Shown here one piece after another: positions 1 to 8,995 of a DNA stretch of 64,000 nt. The position numbers were made by a program, and so were the translations under genes. The stretch lies in the NCBI RefSeq assembly GCF_937892565.1, contig NZ_CALAHQ010000005.1, positions 1 to 64,000 of the forward strand, read 5' to 3'. Each line of letters opens with the position of its first letter. Position 1 is the stretch's first letter. The stretch is from an uncultured Roseicyclus sp. (lineage in GTDB: Bacteria; Pseudomonadota; Alphaproteobacteria; Rhodobacterales; Rhodobacteraceae). The notes beneath the pieces are model-generated. The model did not search any database. It was not told the origin of the DNA and saw nothing but the letters and a program-made list of their open reading frames with translations.

Positions 1-72
1 AGACGGGCGCCTATCTGGGGGAAGATGATATCGTCAGGTATGAGGATGGGTATGGGAGAGGGTGAGGGGAGT

Positions 73-939
73 TCACTTCTTTGCGATAATGACCGGCTCG
101 TTTAGTGTCATGTACCCCAGTAACGGATTGAACATAAAGTATGCAAAAGCATCTCTAAATCCATTTGCTCGTAACTCATCGAGTATCTCCCATCCAAAAT
201 CCCTAAAACATAGGATTCCTTCTGGGCTTGCGGGATCGCCATGATAAGATGGCGGCAAGTGATGGTGGATTTGCCCATCGTCTGTTAATTCAGCGCGAAC
301 TCTATGCTTGAAGTGGTTCCCCCCAAGCCACGGAAAAGTAAAGATCGCCGCGCCGCTCTCTCTAAGGCATCGCTTGGCTTCCCGTAGTCCAGCTTCATAG
401 CTAGGTATGTGTTCGAGAACTTCGGTGCAAATTATGAAATCAAAAGAGCTTTCAGGAAATGATAGCTGCGTTAGGTCTTCGTATCTTACGCCTTCGTTAT
501 CAATAAATCCAGATTTGTAACCCTCCTTGAATTGGCTGGTTGTTACATTCGGATGGTTATCCAAAAAATATTTCGCAAGATTCGAGAAATGACCGACATG
601 ATAAATTGAGGCATTCTTACCAATCGGAACTAAGGATGCCACCCTACGTTCTCTCGCGGAAAGTCCACATTTGCAGCGTAAACTAGCCCACTTTACATGA
701 AAATTGGAAGGATCATCTAATCTCGTAACGGGCCTTGCATAGAATTTTGTAGCTGAATTGCATACCTCGCAAAAGCCATTTAAGGTAAATGGTTTCTCTT
801 GATTGCCTAAAGCTGCCTGATACTGCCAAATGGCTGCTAATTGCGCTTTGTGCTCATGCCGATAATCAGCATATTCATCCATATCTCTGAACGATAGGCG
901 CAAGGCATCAAGGGGTGCTAAGTTCTTTTCTATCTCCAT
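73..939 (-). CDS. SAM-dependent class I methyltransferase, surface-polysaccharide context
   Basis: This 288-residue protein is probably a class I S-adenosylmethionine methyltransferase of the Methyltransf_11 type. A cysteine cluster near residues 57-90 (CEVC, then CKC) looks like a small zinc-binding module. The Rossmann core follows, with FDFIICTEVLEHI as the acidic post-I/motif II region and an RCLRESGAAIFTFPW stretch as motif III. The substrate is unknown; its place downstream of a pyruvyl transferase-like gene and a glycosyltransferase suggests sugar or polysaccharide modification. The gene is clearly richer in A and T than genes to its right, which suggests acquisition by transfer. Start is the ATG at 939, 39 bp after the preceding stop. 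Bases 1-72 downstream hold no gene. Confidence 0.8.
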   Translation of the reverse strand: MEIEKNLAPLDALRLSFRDMDEYADYRHEHKAQLAAIWQYQAALGNQEKPFTLNGFCEVCNSATKFYARPVTRLDDPSNFHVKWASLRCKCGLSARERRVASLVPIGKNASIYHVGHFSNLAKYFLDNHPNVTTSQFKEGYKSGFIDNEGVRYEDLTQLSFPESSFDFIICTEVLEHIPSYEAGLREAKRCLRESGAAIFTFPWLGGNHFKHRVRAELTDDGQIHHHLPPSYHGDPASPEGILCFRDFGWEILDELRANGFRDAFAYFMFNPLLGYMTLNEPVIIAKK

Positions 940-978
940 AAATTCCCACCATTAATTTTGAATCTAACCATTCGCACC

Positions 979-1974
979 TTACTGCGATTTCCTTGAATTT
1001 TCTAACTGAGTAATTCTTCCATTCAGACGTCTGATTTCGTTCCACATGTCAACCATAGTAAACTCAAGCTGTGCATTTCTCTTTGCAATGATCTGCAGAG
1101 TTTCGTTTTCTTCGGCAGGTGCAATGCGATCTTCAATATAACGCTTACATTTTTGAAAGAACTCTTTTGTCAAATTTCTGGATTCTTCTAGGAAGTTTGG
1201 TATTTCAGGCAGCTTTGCCGCAAAATCAAGAATTGCAATCTCATCAAATTTGTTCCCATCATAAAATCCTACTGGGTGGCGGAAGTACTTATACTTGTCT
1301 ACCCCTAATCGGGTTGCTGGTAGAATTGCTTTTTTTCCAAGGAGCATCGACCAGAATGCACCGTGGTACGAACTTACCAAAATTACACTAGACCCAAGAA
1401 TGTAATTTGCAACCGTGCCGATTGGTTCGGCGTTCGTTACGAAGGAAGGAAGGCCCTGAACAGCAAAATTAGCTTCAAGTGCACTCTTTATCGTACCGAC
1501 ATTCCTTGTAACTTTGACCTCGTCTTGCATCACCACGAATGCCGGATTCATGCATGAGACACAGGGCAAGTATGGCAGCCCTGAGGGATGCTGGTAGTCA
1601 CGTACGCCTACAAGTGCAGCTTGATCGTATTTGATTTCTTCCGAAGCTGTTTTCTTGCCGAAAATGTTATTCTCGGTGTACTTATGGGTCCCGGCGCCCC
1701 AAATTATCACATTGTCGCAGTTCTCGATAAGTCGATTAAGGACACGATTCAACTCATCGGAGTTATCAAGAAGTCCGCCACCGCCAAATATCACAATATC
1801 GGTGCGTTCTATCTCATGCCACAAAACGGCCCAATCAGAGTGCAAAACGCAAGTATACTGAGAAAAGTAGTCTGTGAAATAATAGTATGGGCTGCAAATC
1901 CAATCGCCAAGGTTCGCTGGCACATAACGTTTTTCGAGATGATGAACGAAGTGAATCTTCCCAGCGCGCTTCAT
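979..1974 (-). CDS. polysaccharide pyruvyl transferase family protein
   Basis: This 331-residue protein resembles the polysaccharide pyruvyl transferase family, which adds ketal pyruvate to exopolysaccharide or capsule sugars, usually in the cytoplasm on lipid-linked repeats. Visible family features are NLGDWI near residue 22, the glycine-rich IVIFGGGGLLDNSD near 60-75, IIWGAGTHK near 90, and the C-terminal VSSYHGAFWSMLLGKKAI with its conserved SxHG. The last 40 residues look like a coiled coil (IAKRNAQLEFTMVDMWNEI). The base composition is AT-rich, like the methyltransferase gene downstream and unlike the glycosyltransferase gene upstream, so a composition boundary lies near position 2000. 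The donor and acceptor cannot be told from sequence. Confidence 0.75.
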   Translation of the reverse strand: MKRAGKIHFVHHLEKRYVPANLGDWICSPYYYFTDYFSQYTCVLHSDWAVLWHEIERTDIVIFGGGGLLDNSDELNRVLNRLIENCDNVIIWGAGTHKYTENNIFGKKTASEEIKYDQAALVGVRDYQHPSGLPYLPCVSCMNPAFVVMQDEVKVTRNVGTIKSALEANFAVQGLPSFVTNAEPIGTVANYILGSSVILVSSYHGAFWSMLLGKKAILPATRLGVDKYKYFRHPVGFYDGNKFDEIAILDFAAKLPEIPNFLEESRNLTKEFFQKCKRYIEDRIAPAEENETLQIIAKRNAQLEFTMVDMWNEIRRLNGRITQLENSRKSQ

Positions 1975-2031
1975 TTTGGCTTTCCCTCAACTGTTTTGTA
2001 CTAAGCGGCAGTGTCGAAACACCCATCCCGA

Positions 2032-5000
2032 TCACTCCGCCCCAAACAAATCCACCGCCTCGAAGGCGGCTTTCATCTTGGCCCGGCCGGCCGCAAAGGA
2101 GAAGCGGTCGGCGGCATAGGCGCGGGCGGCCCCGGACATGGCGGACCAGAGCGCATCATCGTGCATCAGCCGCGTGATCGCCTCGGCCCAGGCCTGTGGC
2201 GTTTCGGCGATCAGGCAGTCATGCCCATGGCGCAGGCCGATCCCCTCGGCCGCCACCGGCGTCAGCACGCACGGGATGCCATGGGCAATCGCGCCCAGCA
2301 CCTTGCCCTTGATCCCCGCCCCCGACAACAGCGGCGCGACAAAGACGCGGTGGCGCCCATAGGCATCGGCCACATCCTCCACATAGCCCGCAGGGTCGAT
2401 CTGATCACTGGCCAGCGCCTTGATGTCGGCGCCCATGTTGGAGCCATAGATCGTCAGATGCGCGGCTGGCGGCGTGAGCCGCGCCATCACCTCGGCCACG
2501 AACCAGCGGAGCCCTTCGGCATTGGGATGGTGGCGGAAGCTGCCCAGAAAGGACAGCCCGGCCCGCCCCTTGAGCGGCGGCACATGGTCGGGGATGGCGA
2601 CAACCCAGGGACAGCTCATCACCCGCACCTTGCCATCGGTGTGCGAGGCGATGACGGCGTGTTCCACCTCGTTGTAGCTCAAGACCAGATCGGCCGCGCG
2701 CATCATCGTCAGCTCTTCGTCGCGCACCCGCTGCATGGCCGCCAGCCGCGAGGGGTCATCTTCGCTCATCGCGGCGCGCAATTCGCGCAGGAAATGCAGA
2801 TCGGCGTTGTTGAGCAGGATCTTGGCCTTGGGCGCGTGTTGCCGGATGTGGCGCACCGTGTCTTGGGCCACGTAATAGCGGGTGATGTAGAAAGCATCGA
2901 ATTCGGCCGCGCGCTGTTCCAGGAACGCGGCCAGCGACAGGTAGAAGGGGGCTGTGATCACCTCCACCCCGCTGTTTTGCAGGTCTTCGGTCAGCGCCCC
3001 CATATGGGCAATGTTCTGGGGCAAAAACGTGACCTTGTAGCCCAGCGATTGCACCAGCTCGATCTCGCGCCGCGCGGCATAGGCGCCGGCATCGCGGTCT
3101 TCATCGGGCGTGGTGTAGTCGATGAACAGGACGCGCCCGATGATGCCCCGATCCTTTTCCAGATCGGGGTTTTGCCCTTCGGTGCCAAAGCGGGCAAAGT
3201 CGCGCGCCCAGCGGCGCTTGAATTTCGGGCGGTTGACCTCTTGGTAGCGCTTGAAGCCGCTGGCGGTATCGGTGCCGCTGGTCATGCCTTCGAAGTGATA
3301 GACGATCGAGGCGGGCACGAACCAAGTGCTGTATCCCGCCGCGCGCACCTTGAAGGCGAAATCGGTGTCTTCGAAATACATCGGCTCCAGATAGTCTGAC
3401 AGGCCGCCGATCTGATCCCAGATCGCTTTGGTCGTCATCATCGCCGCGCCCGACAGGTAATCGGCCTGTCGCGCGTAGGAAAAGCGCGGCTCCCAGGGAT
3501 TGGCGCGGTTGCCGTAATTCCATGGATTGCCGCTGCCCCAGATGATGCCACCGGCATCTTGCAGCTTGCCATCGGGATAGAGGAGCTTCGCACCCACAAG
3601 CCCGACCTTGTCGAACCGTCCAAAGGCATCAAGCAGCGCATCAAGCCAGCCCACGGTCACTTCGGTATCGTTGTTGAGCAAGACCACATAGTCGCCGCGT
3701 GCGGCCGCAACCCCGGCATTGCAGGCGCGGATGAAGCGCTGTGGCTCGGCGTTGCGGATGACGGTGATGCCCGAGACGATTTCCTCCAGCCGGGCGGTGT
3801 CGTCGGTCGAGGCGTCATCGACCACGATCACCTCAAAGCTTGCCTTGTTATGGGCCGCCAGAAGCGCGCAGAGCCCGTAATAGGTCACCTCGACCTTGTT
3901 ATGGGCGGGGATGATGACGCTGACGGTCGGGTTATTGACCACTGGAAAGGCGATGGGCTTGAGTGTCACGGTCTCGTAGCTGCCCTCGAGCGTCGCAAAG
4001 GCCGTGGCCAGCGATGCCGGTGCAACCGCGCTCAGCCGATCGTCCAGATGGGCGCGCAAGGCCCGGTAGCGATGGTTTGTGCGCAGCGTCAGATCGGTGG
4101 GAAAGGGGCGGCGCGATTCACGCACCATCAGATCATGCGGCGTCAGTGTCCGCGGTGCCAGCACCGACAATTCCAAGAAGATCTGGCTTCCTGACAGATC
4201 GCGAATCGAGAGATCGATGATTTCGCCGCGCAAACAGGCCGCAGGCAGGTTGATAACCGTAGGTTCGGGGCGCAGATGGATGTCTTGTATCGGCTCACCA
4301 TCGACGAACAGCATCAGGCTTTGCGGATGACGCGCCGTGAGCGTCAAGCTATGACCGTAATCCTCGACCAGCGTGACGCTGTTGCGTTCGGGCGCGAACA
4401 AATCGATACGTTTCTTGCCGATGCACAGGCTGATGGGGGGGTCCGTTTCGCGACGGAACGTGGGCACATGAGCGCGGTACCACCTGTTTGCCGCGACCCC
4501 GTCGGTCATGTTTTGCCGGGGTTCAAGGGCCGATGGCGACAAGCTGTCTTTCACGACCTTCGCGTTTGCGATGAAAACATAGGGATAATTTTCTTCAGTC
4601 GTGGATCGATATCGCAGATATCGGATCGTCAGGCTGACGCTCAACGGTGTCTGCACGACGGGCACCGGGATCTTGACCCGCTGATAGCTCGCCGCCGATC
4701 TGCCGCCGCCATGCTCTGGGTCGATCACGATCTCGGTCGCCTCGACCTTGCCGCCCGGTCCGGGATCGAAACGGACGATCAACATCACCTCGCAGCGATG
4801 CGTTGCCACCAAAGCTTCGAAGTGGCGGGGCTGCACGCTGGGGGGCAGCTGCAAATGGCGCCCCATGTGGATCTCATGGGGTTGTTCCATCTCGGCCAGA
4901 CGGATCTGCAGGGTCTGGCCGTTCTCGACCGCCCAATCGGTCAGCGCATTCACCCGAACTTCGGTGCCAAGCTTGACGGGCGTGCCGTCCGGCAAGGTTT

Positions 5001-5211
5001 CGCTGATCTTCAGTCCGTCGGTCGGGTAGTGCAGCGTCCGACGAAACGTCAGGTTGGCGTTCAACCCGGCGGGGTCATCGATCGCGGCAAGCGCGATATT
5101 CTGACCCTGTGCCTGAATGGTCACGCCATCGGTCAGCGTCGACTGATCCGCATGTATCAACAGCTCGTTCTTCGTCAGGAAGGCTGCCTGAAAGAGAGGG
5201 TTTGATCGCAT
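2032..5211 (-). CDS. large two-domain glycosyltransferase (GT2 plus GT1/GT4-like)
   Basis: This is a 1059-residue protein. Residues from about 425 to 660 form a GT2 family A domain: VSVIIPAHNKVEVTYYGL, then VVDDASTDDT (donor binding), LLNNDTEV (metal-binding DxD-like site) and GGLSDYLEPMYFEDTDFAFK (ED acceptor motif). From about 690 to 1050 there is a second, GT-B-like domain ending in PLLSGAGIKGKVLGAIAHG and GIPCVLTPVAAEGI. The first 420 residues match no domain I recognise and look beta-rich. Large fused glycosyltransferases of this kind build capsule or exopolysaccharide repeats. The gene is GC-rich like the core genome. It heads the polysaccharide group with the two AT-rich genes downstream. 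Specificity is unknown. Confidence 0.8.
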   Translation of the reverse strand: MRSNPLFQAAFLTKNELLIHADQSTLTDGVTIQAQGQNIALAAIDDPAGLNANLTFRRTLHYPTDGLKISETLPDGTPVKLGTEVRVNALTDWAVENGQTLQIRLAEMEQPHEIHMGRHLQLPPSVQPRHFEALVATHRCEVMLIVRFDPGPGGKVEATEIVIDPEHGGGRSAASYQRVKIPVPVVQTPLSVSLTIRYLRYRSTTEENYPYVFIANAKVVKDSLSPSALEPRQNMTDGVAANRWYRAHVPTFRRETDPPISLCIGKKRIDLFAPERNSVTLVEDYGHSLTLTARHPQSLMLFVDGEPIQDIHLRPEPTVINLPAACLRGEIIDLSIRDLSGSQIFLELSVLAPRTLTPHDLMVRESRRPFPTDLTLRTNHRYRALRAHLDDRLSAVAPASLATAFATLEGSYETVTLKPIAFPVVNNPTVSVIIPAHNKVEVTYYGLCALLAAHNKASFEVIVVDDASTDDTARLEEIVSGITVIRNAEPQRFIRACNAGVAAARGDYVVLLNNDTEVTVGWLDALLDAFGRFDKVGLVGAKLLYPDGKLQDAGGIIWGSGNPWNYGNRANPWEPRFSYARQADYLSGAAMMTTKAIWDQIGGLSDYLEPMYFEDTDFAFKVRAAGYSTWFVPASIVYHFEGMTSGTDTASGFKRYQEVNRPKFKRRWARDFARFGTEGQNPDLEKDRGIIGRVLFIDYTTPDEDRDAGAYAARREIELVQSLGYKVTFLPQNIAHMGALTEDLQNSGVEVITAPFYLSLAAFLEQRAAEFDAFYITRYYVAQDTVRHIRQHAPKAKILLNNADLHFLRELRAAMSEDDPSRLAAMQRVRDEELTMMRAADLVLSYNEVEHAVIASHTDGKVRVMSCPWVVAIPDHVPPLKGRAGLSFLGSFRHHPNAEGLRWFVAEVMARLTPPAAHLTIYGSNMGADIKALASDQIDPAGYVEDVADAYGRHRVFVAPLLSGAGIKGKVLGAIAHGIPCVLTPVAAEGIGLRHGHDCLIAETPQAWAEAITRLMHDDALWSAMSGAARAYAADRFSFAAGRAKMKAAFEAVDLFGAE

Positions 5212-5347
5212 CGAAAGAAAGATTTCCCGCCAAAGTTTCGATCTTTGGATCGGACGCGCAAGGCCAAGTCAAGTCCAACTTGCCAGCCGAAAGCGCCGGC
5301 TGGGCAAAGGGTGGGCGTTTCGGGAACAACCGCCATGCAGCGCGTGC

Positions 5348-5379
5348 CAAAGCAACAGACCCGCCCGGCGGGCGCTTTG
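5348..5379 (-). terminator. possible terminator downstream of tRNA-Gln
   Basis: An outer stem of CAAAGC with GCTTTG encloses an inner CCCGC-CCG-GCGGG hairpin, about 26 bp beyond the 3' end of tRNA-Gln. There is no strong T run, so this is only a candidate. A second small hairpin (CCAGCCG/CGGCTGG) lies at 5283-5303. Nothing else is seen between the glycosyltransferase start and the tRNA. Confidence 0.3.
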
Positions 5380-5404
5380 TCTGGCATCTGTCATGTCTGG
5401 AAAC

Positions 5405-5479
5405 TGGCTGGGGTGGTAGGATTCGAACCTACGGTACGCGGTACCAAAAACCGTTGCCTTACCACTTGGCTACACCCCA
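5405..5479 (-). tRNA. tRNA-Gln (anticodon TTG)
   Basis: The minus strand folds as a full tRNA with an encoded CCA end. The acceptor stem is TGGGGTG with CACCCCA, the D stem GCC/GGC, the anticodon loop TTTTGGT gives TTG (glutamine, codons CAA/CAG), and the T arm is GTAGG-TTCGAAT-CCTAC. The discriminator base is G. The first anticodon-stem pair is A27 opposite C43, a mismatch; the other four pairs are standard. It lies alone between kdsA and the glycosyltransferase gene. Confidence 0.96.
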
Positions 5480-5571
5480 ACCGTGCCGCGCTAGTTACGC
5501 GGTGAGCGACGAGGGATCAAGACCCCGTTTCGACAATTCTGTCGTCGCTTTGCCCGGCGCGCGGGGCTTTT

Positions 5572-6405
5572 TCACAGGCGGATCGGGTCGGCTTTGGCCA
5601 AGTGGTCAAAATTCATCAAGCTGGCCACCAGCGCCGGCATTTGCGCCAGCGGAATCATGTTGGGCCCGTCCGATGGCGCGCGGTCGGGGTCTTGATGGGT
5701 TTCGATGAAAACCCCTGCGATGCCAAGCGATACGGCCGCGCGGGCCATGACCGGCGCGAATTCGCGCTGGCCACCCGAGCTGCCGCCCTGGCCGCCGGGT
5801 TGTTGCACCGAATGGGTGGCATCCATGATCACCGGATAGCCGGTTTTCATCATCTCGGGCAGGGCACGCATATCGGTGACAAGCGTGTTGTAGCCAAAGC
5901 TTGCGCCGCGTTCGGTCAACAAGATCCGTCGGTTGCCCGTCGATTCGATCTTGGCCACGACATGGGCCATGTCCCAGGGCGCCAGAAATTGGCCCTTTTT
6001 CACATTGACCACCGCCCCGGTTTCACCGGCGGCCAGCAACAGATCGGTCTGGCGGCACAGGAATGCCGGGATCTGGATGATATCGCACACCGCAGCGGCC
6101 GGCGCGCAGTGATCTGGCCCATGCACATCGGTCAGCACCGGGCAGCCAAGCTCGGCCCTGACATCGGCCAGAACCTGCAGCCCCTCGTCCATGCCCAAGC
6201 CGCGCTTGCCCGACAGGCTGGTGCGGTTGGCCTTGTCATAGCTGCCCTTGAACACAAAGCCCGCCCCCGCCTTGTCACAGGCCTCGGCCATGATGCGCGC
6301 GATCATCAGCGCGTGGTCGCGGCCCTCCAACTGGCATGGCCCGGCGATCACGGTCAGGGGGCGATCATTGCCGATGACCAAACGGCCTGTTTCAACGGTT
6401 TGCAT
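5572..6405 (-). CDS. kdsA: 3-deoxy-8-phosphooctulonate synthase (KDO-8-phosphate synthase)
   Basis: KdsA condenses phosphoenolpyruvate with arabinose 5-phosphate to give KDO 8-phosphate, used for lipopolysaccharide inner core and for KDO-linked capsules. The 277 residues begin with the family block LTVIAGPCQLEGRDHA (residues 18-33), then VFKGSYDKANRTS (the arabinose phosphate site), VLTDVHGPDHC, QIPAFLCRQTDLL and VNVKKGQF, and end with VFIETHQDPDRAPSDGPNM. The catalytic TIM barrel is complete. The gene follows kpsE by 31 bp on the same strand, which fits supply of KDO for capsule anchoring. The usual neighbours pyrG and eno are not present. Confidence 0.95.
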   Translation of the reverse strand: MQTVETGRLVIGNDRPLTVIAGPCQLEGRDHALMIARIMAEACDKAGAGFVFKGSYDKANRTSLSGKRGLGMDEGLQVLADVRAELGCPVLTDVHGPDHCAPAAAVCDIIQIPAFLCRQTDLLLAAGETGAVVNVKKGQFLAPWDMAHVVAKIESTGNRRILLTERGASFGYNTLVTDMRALPEMMKTGYPVIMDATHSVQQPGGQGGSSGGQREFAPVMARAAVSLGIAGVFIETHQDPDRAPSDGPNMIPLAQMPALVASLMNFDHLAKADPIRL

Positions 6406-6436
6406 GCGCTTTCTCCGGTCGGGTCTGGGCGTCAGA

Positions 6437-8176
6437 TCAGGAACTGACCTGTTCTCTGAGGATCGATGCGGTCATCGACACCATCAGGTAGATGCCCGAA
6501 AACACGAGGAACGCAAGCAAGCTGTTTTCGAACGCGCGCGGATAGGCTGCCTGGTCGGGGGCTACGGGAAAGACACCCATCGACAGGTAGAGCGATTGCC
6601 GGTTCGCTTCCATCCGGGCGGTTTCCATCTGTTGCATGGCTTGGGCCAGCATCGCCTGACGGGTTTGCAGATCCGCCTGTGCGATCACCAGTTCCGATTG
6701 GATGCGCGCCAGCGAAACGCCGCCGGTTTGGGTTGCGGTCAGCCCGCTGCGCAGGCTGGCGATCAACGTTTCAAGCCGCGCGATGTTGTTTTCCGCTACT
6801 GCCACCCGCGTGGCGTTGGGGCTGCGTGCGGCCAGAATTTCCGCCAACCGCAAGCGTTCATTCTGCACTTCCATCTCGAAGCTGGAAATCTGTTGGAACA
6901 CGGTCGAAACTTCGGCCTCGGCCGACAGAACGCCGCGCCGTTCCTGAAGCTCCAGCACACGGATCTGTGCCTCGATCATGCGGCGTTCGGCGTCCTCATA
7001 GCTGTCGCGCGCGCCCGACATCTGATCCTCCCGCAGGCGTTGGCTCATCTGATCCACCCGTTCCTCCGCATAGCGGATCAACGCCTCGGAAAAGGTCTGG
7101 CTGGTGATGGGATCGGCCGCCCGCATTTCCATCTTGATCACGCCTTCGGTCGGGTCGTAGCCAATCGTCAGCTGATCGCGATAGGTGGCATACATGGTTT
7201 CCACGGCGGCATCGGGCTCCAGCCGGATCAGCGGGTCCATCCGGGGCGATGAGAAATGCCCGCGGAAATCCAGATCCTGATCCAGCCGCAACATCGCCTC
7301 ACGGCTTTCCAGATAGCTCTGCACAACGATGCTTTCTTGCACTGTGGCAAAGCTGGACCCGCCCATAAGCCCGCCCAGACCGCCACCAGACCCCCCAGAG
7401 CCATTTTCGGCCTTTTGGATCACGAATTCCGTGTTGGTGGCATAAAGCGGGGTGGCCACACGGAAATAGTAGAACGCCACCAGAAGCGTGGGCAACAGCA
7501 CGAATAGCGACAGCCGGCTTGCCAAAAGCACAAGCCGCCGCCGCCGCCGCCGCGCGATGTCGCGCTGGATCTTGATGATCTCGGCGGCGCGCTCGTCGGC
7601 GGTAAAGCGGGGCAGGGGTTTGGGCGTGGGCTTGGCGGGTGGTTGCACCGGCGTCGATGTGGCGGGTAAATTCACGATCGGGGCGTCTTGCGGTGCCACG
7701 TCGTCGCGGATCTCATTGCTGACCATGTCGAGCATGTTTGTCGGCCCGAACGGGTTCAGCCCACGGGCGCGCAACAGCCGGACCGCATCGAAATCGGAGG
7801 TGGGGCTCAACCCATGCTTTTGCGCCAAACGCCGCGCCGTGCGCAGCTGTCGGCCGGTCAGACCTTCGGCGCGTATCGCGTCAGTCTCGGCCACAGGGTC
7901 GCGGCCGGGCGATTGTTGCGGTTGCGTTTCACCATCGGCCTGTCCGGGGGCCGGGTCCGCTGCCGCGCGTTTGGCGGCGGCGGCCGAACCGGGCAGGGCA
8001 AGATCGCCAAACCCGTCCTCGACCTCGCTTGGGGCAGCCATCAGCTCTTCGGCTGTGGGGTGGTGGCGGCTGGGGGTTGGCGCCAATTGCAATGGCACGC
8101 CGCCCGCATCCGACGCCGGGCGCGGCGCATCGCTCATGCGGATGCGGAACTTACGCGCCTTGGGTGTGGTAGTCAT
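6437..8176 (-). CDS. kpsE: capsule polysaccharide export inner-membrane protein, KpsE/BexC family
   Basis: KpsE-type polysaccharide co-polymerases link the capsule ABC exporter to the periplasm and outer-membrane channel. After a long, proline- and alanine-rich cytoplasmic region of about 200 residues there is a basic patch (ARRRRRRLVLLASR) and a first membrane helix near 210-230. A periplasmic domain with coiled-coil stretches (IRVLELQERRGVLSAEAEV) follows, with a last helix near 550-570 (SLLAFLVFSGIYLMVSM). The segment TGRQLRTARRLAQKHG is a small extra domain found in related Rhodobacteraceae proteins. The start chosen is ATG 8176, overlapping kpsT by 26 bp; ATG 8137 is the alternative. A glycine-rich run (GSGGSGGGLGGLMGG) lies early in the periplasmic part. 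Confidence 0.85.
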   Translation of the reverse strand: MTTTPKARKFRIRMSDAPRPASDAGGVPLQLAPTPSRHHPTAEELMAAPSEVEDGFGDLALPGSAAAAKRAAADPAPGQADGETQPQQSPGRDPVAETDAIRAEGLTGRQLRTARRLAQKHGLSPTSDFDAVRLLRARGLNPFGPTNMLDMVSNEIRDDVAPQDAPIVNLPATSTPVQPPAKPTPKPLPRFTADERAAEIIKIQRDIARRRRRRLVLLASRLSLFVLLPTLLVAFYYFRVATPLYATNTEFVIQKAENGSGGSGGGLGGLMGGSSFATVQESIVVQSYLESREAMLRLDQDLDFRGHFSSPRMDPLIRLEPDAAVETMYATYRDQLTIGYDPTEGVIKMEMRAADPITSQTFSEALIRYAEERVDQMSQRLREDQMSGARDSYEDAERRMIEAQIRVLELQERRGVLSAEAEVSTVFQQISSFEMEVQNERLRLAEILAARSPNATRVAVAENNIARLETLIASLRSGLTATQTGGVSLARIQSELVIAQADLQTRQAMLAQAMQQMETARMEANRQSLYLSMGVFPVAPDQAAYPRAFENSLLAFLVFSGIYLMVSMTASILREQVSS

Positions 8177-8813
8177 AAAGCTGCTTGGCCTCTTCCAGCG
8201 TGTCGAACTCGTACAATTGCCCGTCAAACAGCACGGCGGCACGGCGTGCGAATTTCTCGAGCGTCTGCGCCTGATGAGACACGATCACCACGGTCGCATG
8301 TTTCAGCCGCTCGGCAAGAATACCGCCGGCGCGGCGATTGAACTCGGCATCGGTGGTTACCGGCATGCCCTCGTCGATCAGATAGATATCAAAGTCGAGC
8401 GCCAGCAGCAGCGAAAAGTTGAACCGCGCCTTCATCCCGGCCGAATAGGTGCCCACAGGCATGTCGAAATATTCATCGATCCGACAGACCCAGCGACAGA
8501 AGGCTTCGACATAATCGGGATCAAGCCCGTAAAGCTGCGCGATGTAGCGGGCATTCTCACAGGCCGAAAGCTTTTGGATCACCCCCCCCATGAAGCCCAG
8601 CGGAAAGGAAATCCGCGCGCTGCGGTTGATCCGTCCCTCGTCAGGTTTTTCAAGCCCCGCCATCATGCTGATCAGGGTGGTCTTGCCCGTGCCGTTGGGC
8701 GCCAGAATGCCCAGCGATGATCCCAATTCGACCTTGAACGACGCCCGGTCCAAGATCACCTTGCGGCGTTCCCCGGTCCAGTAGGATTTGGAAACCTCGA
8801 CAAATTCCAACAT
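8151..8813 (-). CDS. kpsT: capsule polysaccharide ABC exporter ATP-binding protein, KpsT family
   Basis: KpsT is the ATPase that drives export of polysaccharide across the inner membrane with the permease KpsM. The 220 residues show a Walker A APNGTGKTT (an unusual alanine for glycine at its start), the polysaccharide-family signature YSAGMKAR in place of LSGGQ, Walker B IYLIDE and the switch histidine in VSHQ. The start at ATG 8813 (MLEFVEVSKSYW) matches the usual KpsT length; an upstream in-frame ATG at 8861 and a TTG at 8960 would add N-terminal residues with no family match. kpsE follows with overlap. No kpsM permease gene is seen next to it or elsewhere in the window. Confidence 0.9.
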   Translation of the reverse strand: MLEFVEVSKSYWTGERRKVILDRASFKVELGSSLGILAPNGTGKTTLISMMAGLEKPDEGRINRSARISFPLGFMGGVIQKLSACENARYIAQLYGLDPDYVEAFCRWVCRIDEYFDMPVGTYSAGMKARFNFSLLLALDFDIYLIDEGMPVTTDAEFNRRAGGILAERLKHATVVIVSHQAQTLEKFARRAAVLFDGQLYEFDTLEEAKQLYDYHTQGA

Positions 8814-8995
8814 GTCCTTGTCTGCCGTTGTTGCAGGGTCCGTGCTGTCTTGTCGCCTCATCGTGTGGGAATTGCGGCCATCTTGCACGACGCAAAGGCT
8901 AGCGCCGATTTGGGGCGGGAATATGTCCAAACCGGGCAAAGGCCGCCTTTGGTAAGGCAAATTTTATCGACCTTGGACCGTGGCCGGCGCTCGGG

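Noticed and set aside
1588-2004. Open frame opposite the pyruvyl transferase-like gene
   Set aside because: No recognisable domain, and it overlaps a protein with conserved glycine-rich and SxHG motifs.
2011-3399. A 462-codon open frame opposite the glycosyltransferase
   Set aside because: Complementary to clear glycosyltransferase motifs, no domain recognised, no ribosome site seen.
8176-8242. Longer kpsE start at 8242
   Set aside because: It would deepen the overlap with kpsT, and its extra residues do not look like family sequence.
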